Below, one piece after another: positions 1-6,480 of a DNA stretch of 7,445 bases (position 1 is its first letter; the number at the start of each line of letters is the position of its first letter). Source of the DNA: DATLNF01 sp046590575 (GTDB lineage: Bacteria; Actinomycetota; Actinomycetes; BP-191); the NCBI GenBank assembly GCA_046590575.1, contig JBKJUS010000020.1, positions 1 to 7,445 of the forward strand, written 5' to 3'. A program made the translations under genes and the position numbers. The notes under the pieces were generated by a model that was given only the letters and a program-made list of their open reading frames with translations, had not been told where the DNA came from and made no database searches.

Positions 1-169
1 GCACGCAGCCACAGCGGGCTGGTGTCCGCGCCGGTGGCCAGCGCCACGGCGAGTTTCCGGCTGCGGGTGTGGAACTTCCGTGGTGCCGGGACGAGGAGCA
101 GCGACAGGAAGCCGCACTCGCCGTCGCGCTGGCCACCGGCGCGGACACCAGCCCGCTGTGGCTGCGTGC
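1..169. repeat. Near-perfect 54-bp inverted repeat, 61-base spacer
   Basis: Bases 1-54 are the reverse complement of 116-169 with a single mismatch (45 against 125), so 53 of 54 positions pair around a spacer at 55-115. The left arm starts at the first base of the window, so it may continue further left. The right arm lies inside the ATPase gene and encodes residues around LAVALATGAD; read on the minus strand, the left arm encodes the same peptide. The one mismatch is a silent third-base change (GTC against GTG, both valine). This may be a real inverted partial gene copy, an invertible segment, or a fold-back artefact at a contig end. The repeat is plain in the sequence; its origin is unknown. 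Confidence 0.9.
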
Positions 170-1913
170 TCTCGGCCTGCCCTTCGACCTCCTCTACGCG
201 GTCCTCGACAGCCTGTTCTCCACCGCCCCGCCGACGGCCGCGGCGCCGCACGCCCCGCCGGTCGCGCACGCCGACCTCGAGGCGATGCTGAAGTGGATCA
301 ACGGCAAAGCGGCACAGCCCGCGTTCACCACCACCCTGGTCACCGGCTGGGGAGCCGCCGATGCGGCCCGCGCGCGGGCCGGCCACGACGCGCTCGTCGG
401 TGCGCTCGGCCAGTTCGCGGTCCCCGAGCAGAACGCCCTGCACCCGCGCGCCGAGCGCGACGCCTGGACGAAGGCCGCGGCCGGCGCAGCGCCGCGGCGC
501 CAGCGCTGCGTCCTGGGCGTGCAGGAGCTCGCCGGGCTGGTCCACATGCCCGGCCCCGACCTGGTCATCCCGCACCTGCGGCGGACCACCGCGCGACGCC
601 GCGAGCAGCACGCTGCCGCCGCACCCGGCAGCCTCGTCCTGGCCGAGACGACCCACCGCCAGCACGCCGAGCCGGTCGGCGTCACCGTCGCCGACCTGAT
701 GACCCACGCCTACGTCGTCGGCCCGTCCGGCACCGGCAAGACCAGCCTGCTCACCCGCCTCGTCCTCGAGCTCGCCGAATCCAACACAGCCGCCGTCGTC
801 CTTGACCCGCACGGCGACCTCACCCGCCAGGTCCTCGCCCGCCTCCCCGACGACGCGCTAGAGCGCACGCTGCTGTTCGACCTCACCGACACCGCCAACA
901 TCCCCACCGTCAACCCGCTCTGGCTGCCGCCCGCTGCCGATCCCAGCCAGGCGATGCTCGCGAAGGCGGTCCGCTCCGCTGCGGTCGCCGCCGTCTTCGC
1001 CGACCTGTGGGACCTGCACCGCTCCAGTGCACCCAACCTGCTGCACTTCCTCGAAGCCGCTCTCGCCGCGCTTGTCGGCAGCGGCGACAGCTGCCTCGCC
1101 GAGCTGCCCCGGTTCCTCACCGACGCCGGCTTCCGCCGCGACGTCGTCCGCCGCTGCGACGACCCGCGGGTCAAAGCCCGCTGGGACGAGTTCGCCCAGC
1201 TCGGCGCCGAGGACCGGTCCCGTACCGTCCGCTCGATACTTAACAAGGCCGCCGCGTTCGACCGCAACCCGCTCCTCGGCACCATGTTCGGCGACCCCGG
1301 CCCCGGCCTGCGACTCGACGAGGTCATCGACCACCGGCGGCTGCTGCTGGTGAACCTGCCCCGCGGCCTGGTCCCTGAGGGCACCGTCGAGCTCGTCGGG
1401 TCGCTGCTCGTGACCGGGCTCTACCAGGCTGCGCTGGCCCGGGAGTCCCGTCCCGCCGACCAGCGCCCACTCGCCGTCGCCGTCATCGACGAGTTCCAGG
1501 AGTTCGCGCTCTCCACGTTCGCTCGGGTCGTCACCGCCACCCGCAAGTACGGCCTCGGCCTCGTCGTCGCCAACCAGAACCTGTCTCGGATCCGCGCCAT
1601 CAGCCCCGACGTGCTATCCACCCTGCTGGCGAACATCACCACCCTGGTTGCCTTCCGCACCAGCCCCGGCGACGCCGAGGTCCTCGCCCCGATGCTCGCC
1701 CCGTTCACCCCGGACGACCTCACCTTGCTCGACGCCTACGAGTGCTACTGGAAAGCCCCCATCCCCGGCCGCGCCCCGCAGACCGTCTCCGCCCGCACCC
1801 TGGCCCTACCCCCACCCATACGGAACGACGAAGACACCACCCACCTCGCCGCCCGCCTGCGCCTCCCCGGTCGCCCCCTCGCCCACGCCCAGCACCGGCG
1901 CGCCAGCGAATGA
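3..1913 (+). CDS. HerA/VirD4-like conjugative DNA-transfer ATPase, 5' partial
   Basis: This is probably a coupling-protein or HerA-type motor ATPase that moves DNA during conjugation at the cytoplasmic membrane. The frame is open to the left edge, so the N-terminus is probably missing; the first in-frame start candidate is GTG at 69, which would give 614 residues. Numbered from there, a segment ELAGLVHMP (about 153-161) matches the conserved stretch that precedes the motor in this family. Walker A is GPSGTGKT (218-225), followed by LDPHGD (245-250), typical of VirD4/TraD/HerA proteins. Walker B is VIDEF with D474 and E475, and a polar NQN sensor-like motif sits at 502-504. No membrane segment is visible in the part present. 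The stop overlaps the next gene (ATGA). The 5' region lies in an inverted repeat, so residues before about 35 are uncertain. The ATPase class is secure; the exact role is inferred. Confidence 0.85.
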   Translation, partial: TQPQRAGVRAGGQRHGEFPAAGVELPWCRDEEQRQEAALAVALATGADTSPLWLRALGLPFDLLYAVLDSLFSTAPPTAAAPHAPPVAHADLEAMLKWINGKAAQPAFTTTLVTGWGAADAARARAGHDALVGALGQFAVPEQNALHPRAERDAWTKAAAGAAPRRQRCVLGVQELAGLVHMPGPDLVIPHLRRTTARRREQHAAAAPGSLVLAETTHRQHAEPVGVTVADLMTHAYVVGPSGTGKTSLLTRLVLELAESNTAAVVLDPHGDLTRQVLARLPDDALERTLLFDLTDTANIPTVNPLWLPPAADPSQAMLAKAVRSAAVAAVFADLWDLHRSSAPNLLHFLEAALAALVGSGDSCLAELPRFLTDAGFRRDVVRRCDDPRVKARWDEFAQLGAEDRSRTVRSILNKAAAFDRNPLLGTMFGDPGPGLRLDEVIDHRRLLLVNLPRGLVPEGTVELVGSLLVTGLYQAALARESRPADQRPLAVAVIDEFQEFALSTFARVVTATRKYGLGLVVANQNLSRIRAISPDVLSTLLANITTLVAFRTSPGDAEVLAPMLAPFTPDDLTLLDAYECYWKAPIPGRAPQTVSARTLALPPPIRNDEDTTHLAARLRLPGRPLAHAQHRRASE

Positions 1914-2632
1914 CCAGCAGCCCGCTGGTCCTCAGCGACCGCGACCACGCCATCATTCGCGCCGTCTGGTCTCTCGGCGCCACCACCTCCGACGTGCTGC
2001 GCCCACTCGTCACCCCGGCGTCCGGGCCGCGCGCCCTACGCCGCCGGCTGCAGCAGCTCTGCGCACACCGATACCTCCGGCAGCGCCGTGTCGTCGGCGG
2101 CCGCGGGCACCTCTACCTCTACACCGTCGGCCATGCCGCCGTCCGCGCTGACGACGGCCTGCGCGACGGCTGGCAGCCCAGCCTCGCCCAGCTCGAGCAC
2201 ACCCTCGCCGTCGGCGACGTCCTCGCCGCACTCGTCACCACCGACGCCCCCGCGCCACTGACCGTCACCAGCTGGCAAGGCGAAGCCGAGCTCCGCAGCT
2301 GGGCCCGACATAGCGACCCCTACCCCGACGCGCGGATCACCTGGACCCAAGACGGCAGGCCCGGCGCCTGGCAGCTCGAAGTCGACCGCGGCACTGAGCC
2401 CCGCCGCGTCTGGCGCCGCAAGCTCGTCCGCTACGCCGTCGCCGACAGCACCGACACGATCCTCGTCGTCACCACCAGCCCCCGCCGCGCCGCCAACATC
2501 GCCCGCCTAGCCGGGATCGAGGGCCTACCTCTCATCGCCACCACCTTCGCCCACATCCACGCAGTCGGAACCACCTGGTGCATCGACAGCCACGCCCGCC
2601 GCGGTCCTCTAGGAAAGCTCGCGACAGACTGA
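1910..2632 (+). CDS. Replication-relaxation-type winged-helix protein
   Basis: The 240-residue product resembles the replication-relaxation family (Replic_Relax), found on conjugative elements and plasmids and often encoded beside a HerA/VirD4-like ATPase. Residues 8-72 form a likely winged helix, with LSDRDHAIIRAV as first helix, a second helix rich in arginine (41-59), and a GHLYLYTVG wing. LEHTLAVGDVL (95-105) fits the H-x-L-x-V-x-D element usual in the family. The second half holds PDARITW (139-145) and QLEVDRGTE (155-163) followed by KLVRY, also family-like. ATG at 1910 was chosen because it overlaps the preceding stop as ATGA; no clear Shine-Dalgarno sequence precedes it, suggesting translational coupling. 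An in-frame extension upstream lies inside the ATPase gene and is proline-rich shadow. Its biochemical role is not established; relaxosome or replication control is inferred. Confidence 0.8.
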   Translation: MTSSPLVLSDRDHAIIRAVWSLGATTSDVLRPLVTPASGPRALRRRLQQLCAHRYLRQRRVVGGRGHLYLYTVGHAAVRADDGLRDGWQPSLAQLEHTLAVGDVLAALVTTDAPAPLTVTSWQGEAELRSWARHSDPYPDARITWTQDGRPGAWQLEVDRGTEPRRVWRRKLVRYAVADSTDTILVVTTSPRRAANIARLAGIEGLPLIATTFAHIHAVGTTWCIDSHARRGPLGKLATD

Positions 2633-3019
2633 CCGCACTGAGCCCGCCGTGTCCGTCATGCTTGATCCATGTGGCGGCCACCTGCGCAGACACGCGCTCC
2701 AAGAATTCTCGAGTGTCCCGCCACCGGCAAGCCACCAACGCCGCGAGGCGCCTCTGTGGCAGGACCGCGAGGCGAAATCGAGGTGATCACAAACGGCCAC
2801 AGCTCCACTCTGCACCAGCGGATTGTTCCCGACTAGCGGCCGCTTGCCAGGGGCGCTACCTCAGTCCGGCCGCTGGCTGCGGAGGTGAAACCTGCGTTGG
2901 CCGCACAGGCTTTCGGCGCGAGCATGCGACTGACTTGTCGGCCGGGCCAAGGTGACGTCGCGCGGATGGTTGCGCTGGAACCAGATCGCCGCGTACGGCC
3001 GCGTGCCGATCTGAGGAGG
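2633..3019. other. Intergenic region between convergent genes, no gene seen
   Basis: These 387 bases separate two convergent genes. Open frames are short, rich in Arg/Pro/Ser, lack good ribosome binding sites and resemble no family I know. I found no tRNA-like T-loop, no transposase or integrase remnant and no T-tract terminator. Visible small structures are a 10-bp direct repeat (CCGCGAGGCG at 2741-2750 and 2765-2774), an 8-bp palindrome GTGATCAC (2783-2790) and an imperfect palindrome near 3000, listed separately. Composition is less uniformly C-ending than to the left, so the edge of the mobile region may fall here. Confidence 0.5.
2984..3011. terminator. Imperfect palindrome after the secreted-protein gene; weak terminator candidate
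   Basis: GATCG at 2984-2988 pairs with CGATC at 3007-3011. After one C/C mismatch, 2990-2994 pairs with 3001-3005, two of those pairs being G-U in + strand RNA, around the loop ACGGCC (2995-3000). It begins 9 bases past the stop of the minus-strand gene at 3020. It lacks a following T-tract, and the wobble pairs become mismatches in minus-strand RNA, so a terminator role is only possible. Confidence 0.25.
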
Positions 3020-3685
3020 TCAGGCACCGACCATGACACAGCTCGGTGAGCCCGCGCGATAGGTCGCCGTACTCTTCGCGTGGTCCGAGCTGTGCATGGT
3101 CGCGGAGTAGCCTCGGCCGGGCCCTGTGGCTCCGGAGTTGCCGACTCCGCGGAAGGTTGTGATCGAGAAGCCAGAGATGGTTGTGCCCCGTGCGATGACG
3201 GCGTGTGGTCTGAACGCGCTCAACGGTGCCGTGATCCGGATCTCACTCGCGTCCTCGTCGAAGACCCCGTCGACTACCGCCCGGCGCTCCGATGTGGACG
3301 AACCGCCGTTCTCGTCGCCCACCGACGAGGTCACCACCCATAGCTGAAACAGCTCGCCGTCAACGGTACGACCGGCCTCGAGATGGAACCGACTGCGCTG
3401 CGCGGTGAACATGAACTGGTAGAACGAACCTGCTGGCGAGCGCGGGTCCAAGGACACGAGCTCGTCCACCCGGATCACTGCGGTGAGCAGGCGATCGTTC
3501 GAGGCGACGTCGGCTGAGACGACGTCCAGGCTCGAGGAGTTCGTTACTGCATTCGGCTCGAACGCAATGTCGCTGTCTCCCCGTTCGTCAACGACGAGTT
3601 TGCACGCCCACCCAGGCGCCGCCGTGGCGGAAACCGCCATGCTCATCACGAGCAAGCAGCCCACCAACGAAATGACCTTCGTCAT
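3020..3685 (-). CDS. Sec-secreted protein of unknown function
   Basis: The product has 221 residues. Its N-terminus MTKVISLVGCLLVMSMAVSATAA is a classic Sec signal peptide: one lysine, a hydrophobic core (4-18), and an SATAA cleavage region before PGWAC (about residue 23). A lipobox-like LVGC at 7-10 sits too close to the start to be convincing. The mature part (about 198 residues) has no membrane segment and alternates short hydrophobic strands with polar turns, suggesting a beta-sandwich; C28 and C206 could form a disulfide. The start at 3685 is chosen over an upstream in-frame start at 3742 because AAGGAG lies 6 bases before it and the signal peptide then begins properly. It faces the conjugative genes convergently. 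I recognise no catalytic motif. It resembles uncharacterised secreted actinobacterial proteins in style only. Confidence 0.75.
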   Translation of the reverse strand: MTKVISLVGCLLVMSMAVSATAAPGWACKLVVDERGDSDIAFEPNAVTNSSSLDVVSADVASNDRLLTAVIRVDELVSLDPRSPAGSFYQFMFTAQRSRFHLEAGRTVDGELFQLWVVTSSVGDENGGSSTSERRAVVDGVFDEDASEIRITAPLSAFRPHAVIARGTTISGFSITTFRGVGNSGATGPGRGYSATMHSSDHAKSTATYRAGSPSCVMVGA

Positions 3686-3691
3686 CGCTCG

Positions 3692-3697
3692 CTCCTT
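3692..3697 (-). promoter_or_regulatory. Ribosome binding site deciding the start at 3685
   Basis: The minus strand reads AAGGAG, then six bases, then ATG at 3685. The upstream in-frame start at 3742 has no comparable site and would put a polar segment before the signal peptide. Confidence 0.7.
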
Positions 3698-3709
3698 ACC
3701 AGCTCGGTG

Positions 3710-3754
3710 GCCGGTGTCCGGGTAAACCGGCATCGTACTCACCTGGACACCGGC
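3710..3754. repeat. 14-bp inverted repeat upstream of the secreted-protein gene
   Basis: Bases 3710-3723 pair with 3741-3754 over 14 positions, 13 Watson-Crick and one G-T (3720 with 3744), around a 17-base loop. The core is CCGGTGTCC against GGACACCGG. It lies 25 to 69 bases upstream of the ATG at 3685, where a promoter, operator or 5' leader would be. It lacks a T-tract on either side, so a terminator is unlikely. Operator or leader hairpin is inferred. Confidence 0.6.
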
Positions 3755-4112
3755 GCGATTAACGGGCTAGTCAGGTTCCAGTCAGCTTCCGGCTACGGAC
3801 AATGCTGGGCGGAGGCGTTGTCGGCGTTGCCGCCGACGAGGTCGCACACCGCTACCTTGTCATGCGGCAAAAAGTCCCACAACGGTAAAGATGTCGTACA
3901 CGGCCGGAAGGTTCGGCGGGTCTCGCTGCAAGTGTCACGTCAGCGCCACCAGCACCTGGCACGCACCGCCGGGAACGAGGATCGTTCTGCGCCCAGCGTC
4001 GAATCTTTGCCCGGCCGTAATCGGCTGCGGGCAGTTATCCCGCGATCCGCGCACGGCTCGGCATGAACACCGCCAATCTCATCCTGTGGGTGCCACGTCC
4101 AGCTCAGCCGGC

Positions 4113-4129
4113 ACAGTCTGACCGACTGT
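4113..4129. repeat. Short inverted repeat at the end of the sigma operon
   Basis: ACAGTC (4113-4118) and GACTGT (4124-4129) form a 6-bp stem with a 5-base loop that touches the stop codon of the last operon gene. No T-tract follows on the minus strand. It could be part of an operon end structure but is short enough to be chance. Confidence 0.25.
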
Positions 4130-4794
4130 CAGCAGCCGTTCGCCCAGTAAACGGGATTCACGACCCGTAGCTCCCCGTCGTGCTGAAGGAGGGTGACTGC
4201 GCAGCCCTTCGAGTCGGCGCTCTCGCGGATGACGAATGAGGCGAGCCGGATCTCTGTGGTCGCGTAGGTGAACGAGGCGGTGATGTCCGGTCGGGACGGT
4301 GCCTTCGCTGCAGTGTCGTCGTGGATCTGCACGCAGGTCCCTTTGTTCAGGGCGAGCTGGCACACTCCGCTGCCATCGCCGATGACTGACGCTTCGACGA
4401 GCTTGTCGACGACGGCGCGCGCTTCGGCGGGTCTCAGTGCGATCGGGTCGTTGGCAGTGTGCACTGCAATGCTCACTGCAATCAGGGACAGGGCCACGAT
4501 GAACACGGCCGCCGGGGCCCACCTTCGCGCACGGGCGAGGGGAAGGGATCCGCCCTCGCTCTCGAGCTGGACGCGAAGTCGCTCCACGTCTCGCCCGGTC
4601 CGCACGAGGAGAGACGCGCACAGAAGCAGAAACGCCAGCCGTTCCCACCGACTCTCGGCCTGCCACGCCAGAAGCCCCATACACGCGGCCGGTAGGAAGT
4701 ACAGGATCTGCGATCCGGCCACCCGCTCGGCGGTCAGGCTCCTCGGCAGCACTCGATCGTCGAGCGCGCTGAGTCGCTCCATCAGCTTCGTCAC
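4129..4794 (-). CDS. Three-pass membrane protein, third gene of the sigma operon
   Basis: The product has 221 residues and I do not recognise its family. A cytoplasmic N-terminus (1-27) leads into three predicted membrane segments at about 28-44, 52-65 and 93-112. Segments 2 and 3 are joined by a charged loop (66-91) that is probably cytoplasmic or amphipathic. The C-terminal domain of about 110 residues has four cysteines, C145, C154, C198 and the terminal C221, enough for two disulfides if it is outside the cell. The start is GTG at 4794, overlapping the preceding stop as GTGA, with GGGAG 7 bases upstream (4806-4802); this implies translational coupling. Its position suggests it works with the sigma factor and the LolA-like protein, perhaps as sensor partner or regulated envelope protein. 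That function is inferred from context only. Confidence 0.75.
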   Translation of the reverse strand: MTKLMERLSALDDRVLPRSLTAERVAGSQILYFLPAACMGLLAWQAESRWERLAFLLLCASLLVRTGRDVERLRVQLESEGGSLPLARARRWAPAAVFIVALSLIAVSIAVHTANDPIALRPAEARAVVDKLVEASVIGDGSGVCQLALNKGTCVQIHDDTAAKAPSRPDITASFTYATTEIRLASFVIRESADSKGCAVTLLQHDGELRVVNPVYWANGC

Positions 4795-5861
4795 TTCTGG
4801 GCTCCCAGTTCGCAGTCCTTGATGAGCTGCTGGACCTCTTCAAAGAACTGGTCGAAGTTGAGGATTCGACCTGCCTTCACGTCGGCCTGAATGCGCGCGT
4901 TCAGTTCACGCTGCTTGGTTTGTACGCAGGCCGACCCTCCGGCGCCCGCTGCCAGCGGGTCGTCGGCGTCCAGAACCTGATCGGCCGGGGGTGCCTCGAT
5001 GGAGACCGGCTTGCCGTAGTCGAAGAAGTCGAAGGTCACGACGCTCGTGGCATCGCCGACCGGCGCTTGGGATGGTCGAACGGCGGCCATCTGCTTGGAC
5101 ACGTCGAGCTTGAGCCGGAACCGTCGGGGCAGGTTGTCGTCGTCGATCCACACTTCGCTGACGACATCCGGAACGGCGCCCAGCACCCCCGACTCTGACT
5201 GATCATCTGAGCCGCTGGTACGGAATCGGTACCGTGTAGTCCGCACTCCGCGGATGGTCTCCCGGCCCAGACTGCGAACGTCCTTCGAGATGCGCTTGAG
5301 GGTCGCCAGCGTCGCGCGCGGGTCAGCACCGGCCCCGGAGAACGCACCGAGCTGGGAAGAGCCTTCGGTGCGGATCCAGCGCTTTCCGGCCGTGAGCGCC
5401 GTGCCCGCTCCGTCAGGGATGGACGTGTAGAGATCGCCGTCTACGACGATCGTGCGTTGCGTCGGGGTCGACTTGCCGTTCACCTCGGTCACCATCGTCA
5501 GTGACGTTGCGTCCGTGCGGAAGTCGATCTCTCCCGAGATGCTCACTGAGCTTGCGATCCCGGCTGCACTGAACTCTGCGGTGCCTTCGATGCGCGCAGT
5601 GCCTAGGTCCTCAGCCTTGCCTGCTGCAGCGGTGAGGACCGTGACCGGGTCGCCCAGCACGGTCCCGCGACGGTCGAGCGCGACGACTGAGCCGACAATG
5701 GCAAGTACCAGGCAGAGCGTGCCGAGCGACTGCAGTCCCCGACGGTGTCGCTGCGCACCCGCCTCGGCGAGGATGCGCTCGTAGCGGTCCGGCGGGTGAG
5801 GTGGATCTCCGACCGAGCTCTTGAGAAGGTGCACGACGGTGTCGTCGTCGATGCGGGTCAT
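4791..5861 (-). CDS. One-pass membrane protein with LolA/LppX-like domain, candidate anti-sigma factor
   Basis: The 356-residue product has a short cytoplasmic N-terminus (1-43), one membrane segment (about 44-62) and a long extracellular part. Residues 70-295 look like the LolA/LppX/LprG fold: many amphipathic strands, VVDGDLYTSIPD (139-150), a helix with DPRATLATLKRI (180-191), RGVRTTRYRF (204-213), EVWIDDDNLPRRF (236-248) and FDFFDYGKPVSIEAPP (277-292). That fold holds lipids in known members. The tail (306-356) is helical and contains C312 and C350. The cytoplasmic part has no zinc-type HxxxCxxC anti-sigma motif. GGAGGA lies 5 bases before the ATG at 5861, which overlaps the sigma stop (ATGA). 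Location directly behind a sigma gene is the reason to propose control of that sigma factor or envelope sensing; the anti-sigma role is inferred. Confidence 0.75.
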   Translation of the reverse strand: MTRIDDDTVVHLLKSSVGDPPHPPDRYERILAEAGAQRHRRGLQSLGTLCLVLAIVGSVVALDRRGTVLGDPVTVLTAAAGKAEDLGTARIEGTAEFSAAGIASSVSISGEIDFRTDATSLTMVTEVNGKSTPTQRTIVVDGDLYTSIPDGAGTALTAGKRWIRTEGSSQLGAFSGAGADPRATLATLKRISKDVRSLGRETIRGVRTTRYRFRTSGSDDQSESGVLGAVPDVVSEVWIDDDNLPRRFRLKLDVSKQMAAVRPSQAPVGDATSVVTFDFFDYGKPVSIEAPPADQVLDADDPLAAGAGGSACVQTKQRELNARIQADVKAGRILNFDQFFEEVQQLIKDCELGAQK

Positions 5862-6394
5862 CGGTGTCCTCCGGTCGTGACAGGGGAGAGGCCGGAGCTT
5901 TCCGACGCTGTCTCGTCGAGCAGGTCGCGCAGCCGGGCGAGTCCCCGCGCCGTCTGGCTCTTCACGGTGCCGACCGAGCAGGACAGGATGCGTGCGACCT
6001 CGGCCTCTGACTGGTCGTCGTAGTGGCGCAGCACGACGGCGGCTCGTTGTTTCGGCGGCAACGTCGCGAGCGCCCGTCGCAGCCGGTCACGCTGATCGAT
6101 CGGCGCATAGGAGTCGTCCCCCACGATCTCCGGAAGCGTTTCGGTGGGTCGCTCACCGCGCCACGCGCGCTGCCACCAGCTGGAGTAGGTGTTCACCATG
6201 ACCCGTCGTACGTACGCGTCGAGGTTGTCCCGGTCGTGCACCCGGCCCCACGCGCGGTAGACCTTCGCCAAGGATGTCTGCAACAGGTCCTCCGCGTGAC
6301 CCCAGTCGCCGGTCAGCAGATAGGCGGTCCGCAGGTAGGCCGGCGACCGACCCTGCACGAACTCGCGGAACTGCGCCTCATCAGCCGGTGTCAT
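5858..6394 (-). CDS. SigE-family ECF-type RNA polymerase sigma factor
   Basis: The 178-residue product is a compact two-domain sigma factor that directs RNA polymerase to a dedicated promoter set. Region 2 spans about 15-80, with the RTAYLLTGDWGHAEDLLQ helix and the YVRRVMVNTYSSWWQR promoter-melting segment (61-76). Region 4 spans about 103-157, with LPPKQRAAVVLRHY and the helix-turn-helix SEAEVARILSCSVGTVKSQ (129-147) that would read the -35 element. Length and sequence fit the actinobacterial SigE-family group. ATG at 6394 is preferred over an in-frame ATG at 6490 because a purine-rich GGGGGAAGGGGG (6403-6414) ends 8 bases before it and the longer form adds non-family residues. It is first in a three-gene operon. 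Such operons are often autoregulated; here that is unproven. Confidence 0.93.
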   Translation of the reverse strand: MTPADEAQFREFVQGRSPAYLRTAYLLTGDWGHAEDLLQTSLAKVYRAWGRVHDRDNLDAYVRRVMVNTYSSWWQRAWRGERPTETLPEIVGDDSYAPIDQRDRLRRALATLPPKQRAAVVLRHYDDQSEAEVARILSCSVGTVKSQTARGLARLRDLLDETASESSGLSPVTTGGHR

Positions 6395-6402
6395 GAACCA
6401 AA

Positions 6403-6414
6403 CCCCCTTCCCCC
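6403..6414 (-). promoter_or_regulatory. Purine-rich ribosome binding site of the sigma gene
   Basis: The minus strand carries an unusually G-rich tract with a central AA, ending 8 bases before ATG 6394. It supports the short start of the sigma factor. Its G-richness is unusual for a Shine-Dalgarno sequence. Confidence 0.5.
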
Positions 6415-6480
6415 GGCCTACACCAGCCGAAGGTAGGAGAAGGTTGTCAGGTCTATCGAAGAAAGTCGCTGGCACGCGCC

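Larger units (their letters stand above)
3686..4128. other. Intergenic region upstream of the secreted-protein gene
   Basis: These 443 bases lie between two minus-strand genes. They hold the leader and probable promoter of the secreted-protein gene and the 3' flank of the sigma operon. Open frames on either strand are interrupted or have arbitrary composition; none is supported as a gene. On the minus strand GGAAC (3779-3775) is followed 17 bases later by CGCG (3757-3754), a partial match to an ECF-type promoter (GGAAC, then CGTC), which I regard as weak. The notable structure is the inverted repeat at 3710-3754. Confidence 0.5.

Noticed and set aside
22..805. Alternative plus-strand frames from 22 and 80 and minus-strand frames over 194-1384
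   Set aside because: They are Arg/Pro-rich shadows of the ATPase gene, whose Walker motifs and C-ending codons fix the true frame.
1742..1909. N-terminal extension of the replication-relaxation gene
   Set aside because: It lies in the ATPase gene, is mostly Pro/Arg/His, and the ATG at 1910 overlaps the previous stop exactly.
2741..2774. 10-bp direct repeat CCGCGAGGCG, possible iteron
   Set aside because: Only two copies, short, and of common composition for this GC content.
2703..2843. EcoRI/XhoI sites run together (2703-2713) and a NotI site (2836-2843), suggestive of vector linker
   Set aside because: They are over 120 bases apart with no other vector-like sequence, so chance is likelier.
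2833..3039. Minus-strand frame in the convergent gap
   Set aside because: No ribosome binding site or recognisable domain, and it overlaps the end of the secreted-protein gene.
3775..3779. GGAAC as -35 of an ECF promoter for the secreted-protein gene, possibly linking it to the sigma factor here
   Set aside because: The matching -10 position reads CGCG rather than CGTC, and no second such site was found to support it.
4079..4843. Second minus-strand frame of 254 codons over the three-pass membrane protein
   Set aside because: Its product is Arg/Ser/Pro-rich low-complexity shadow, while the other frame has clear membrane segments and a coupled start.
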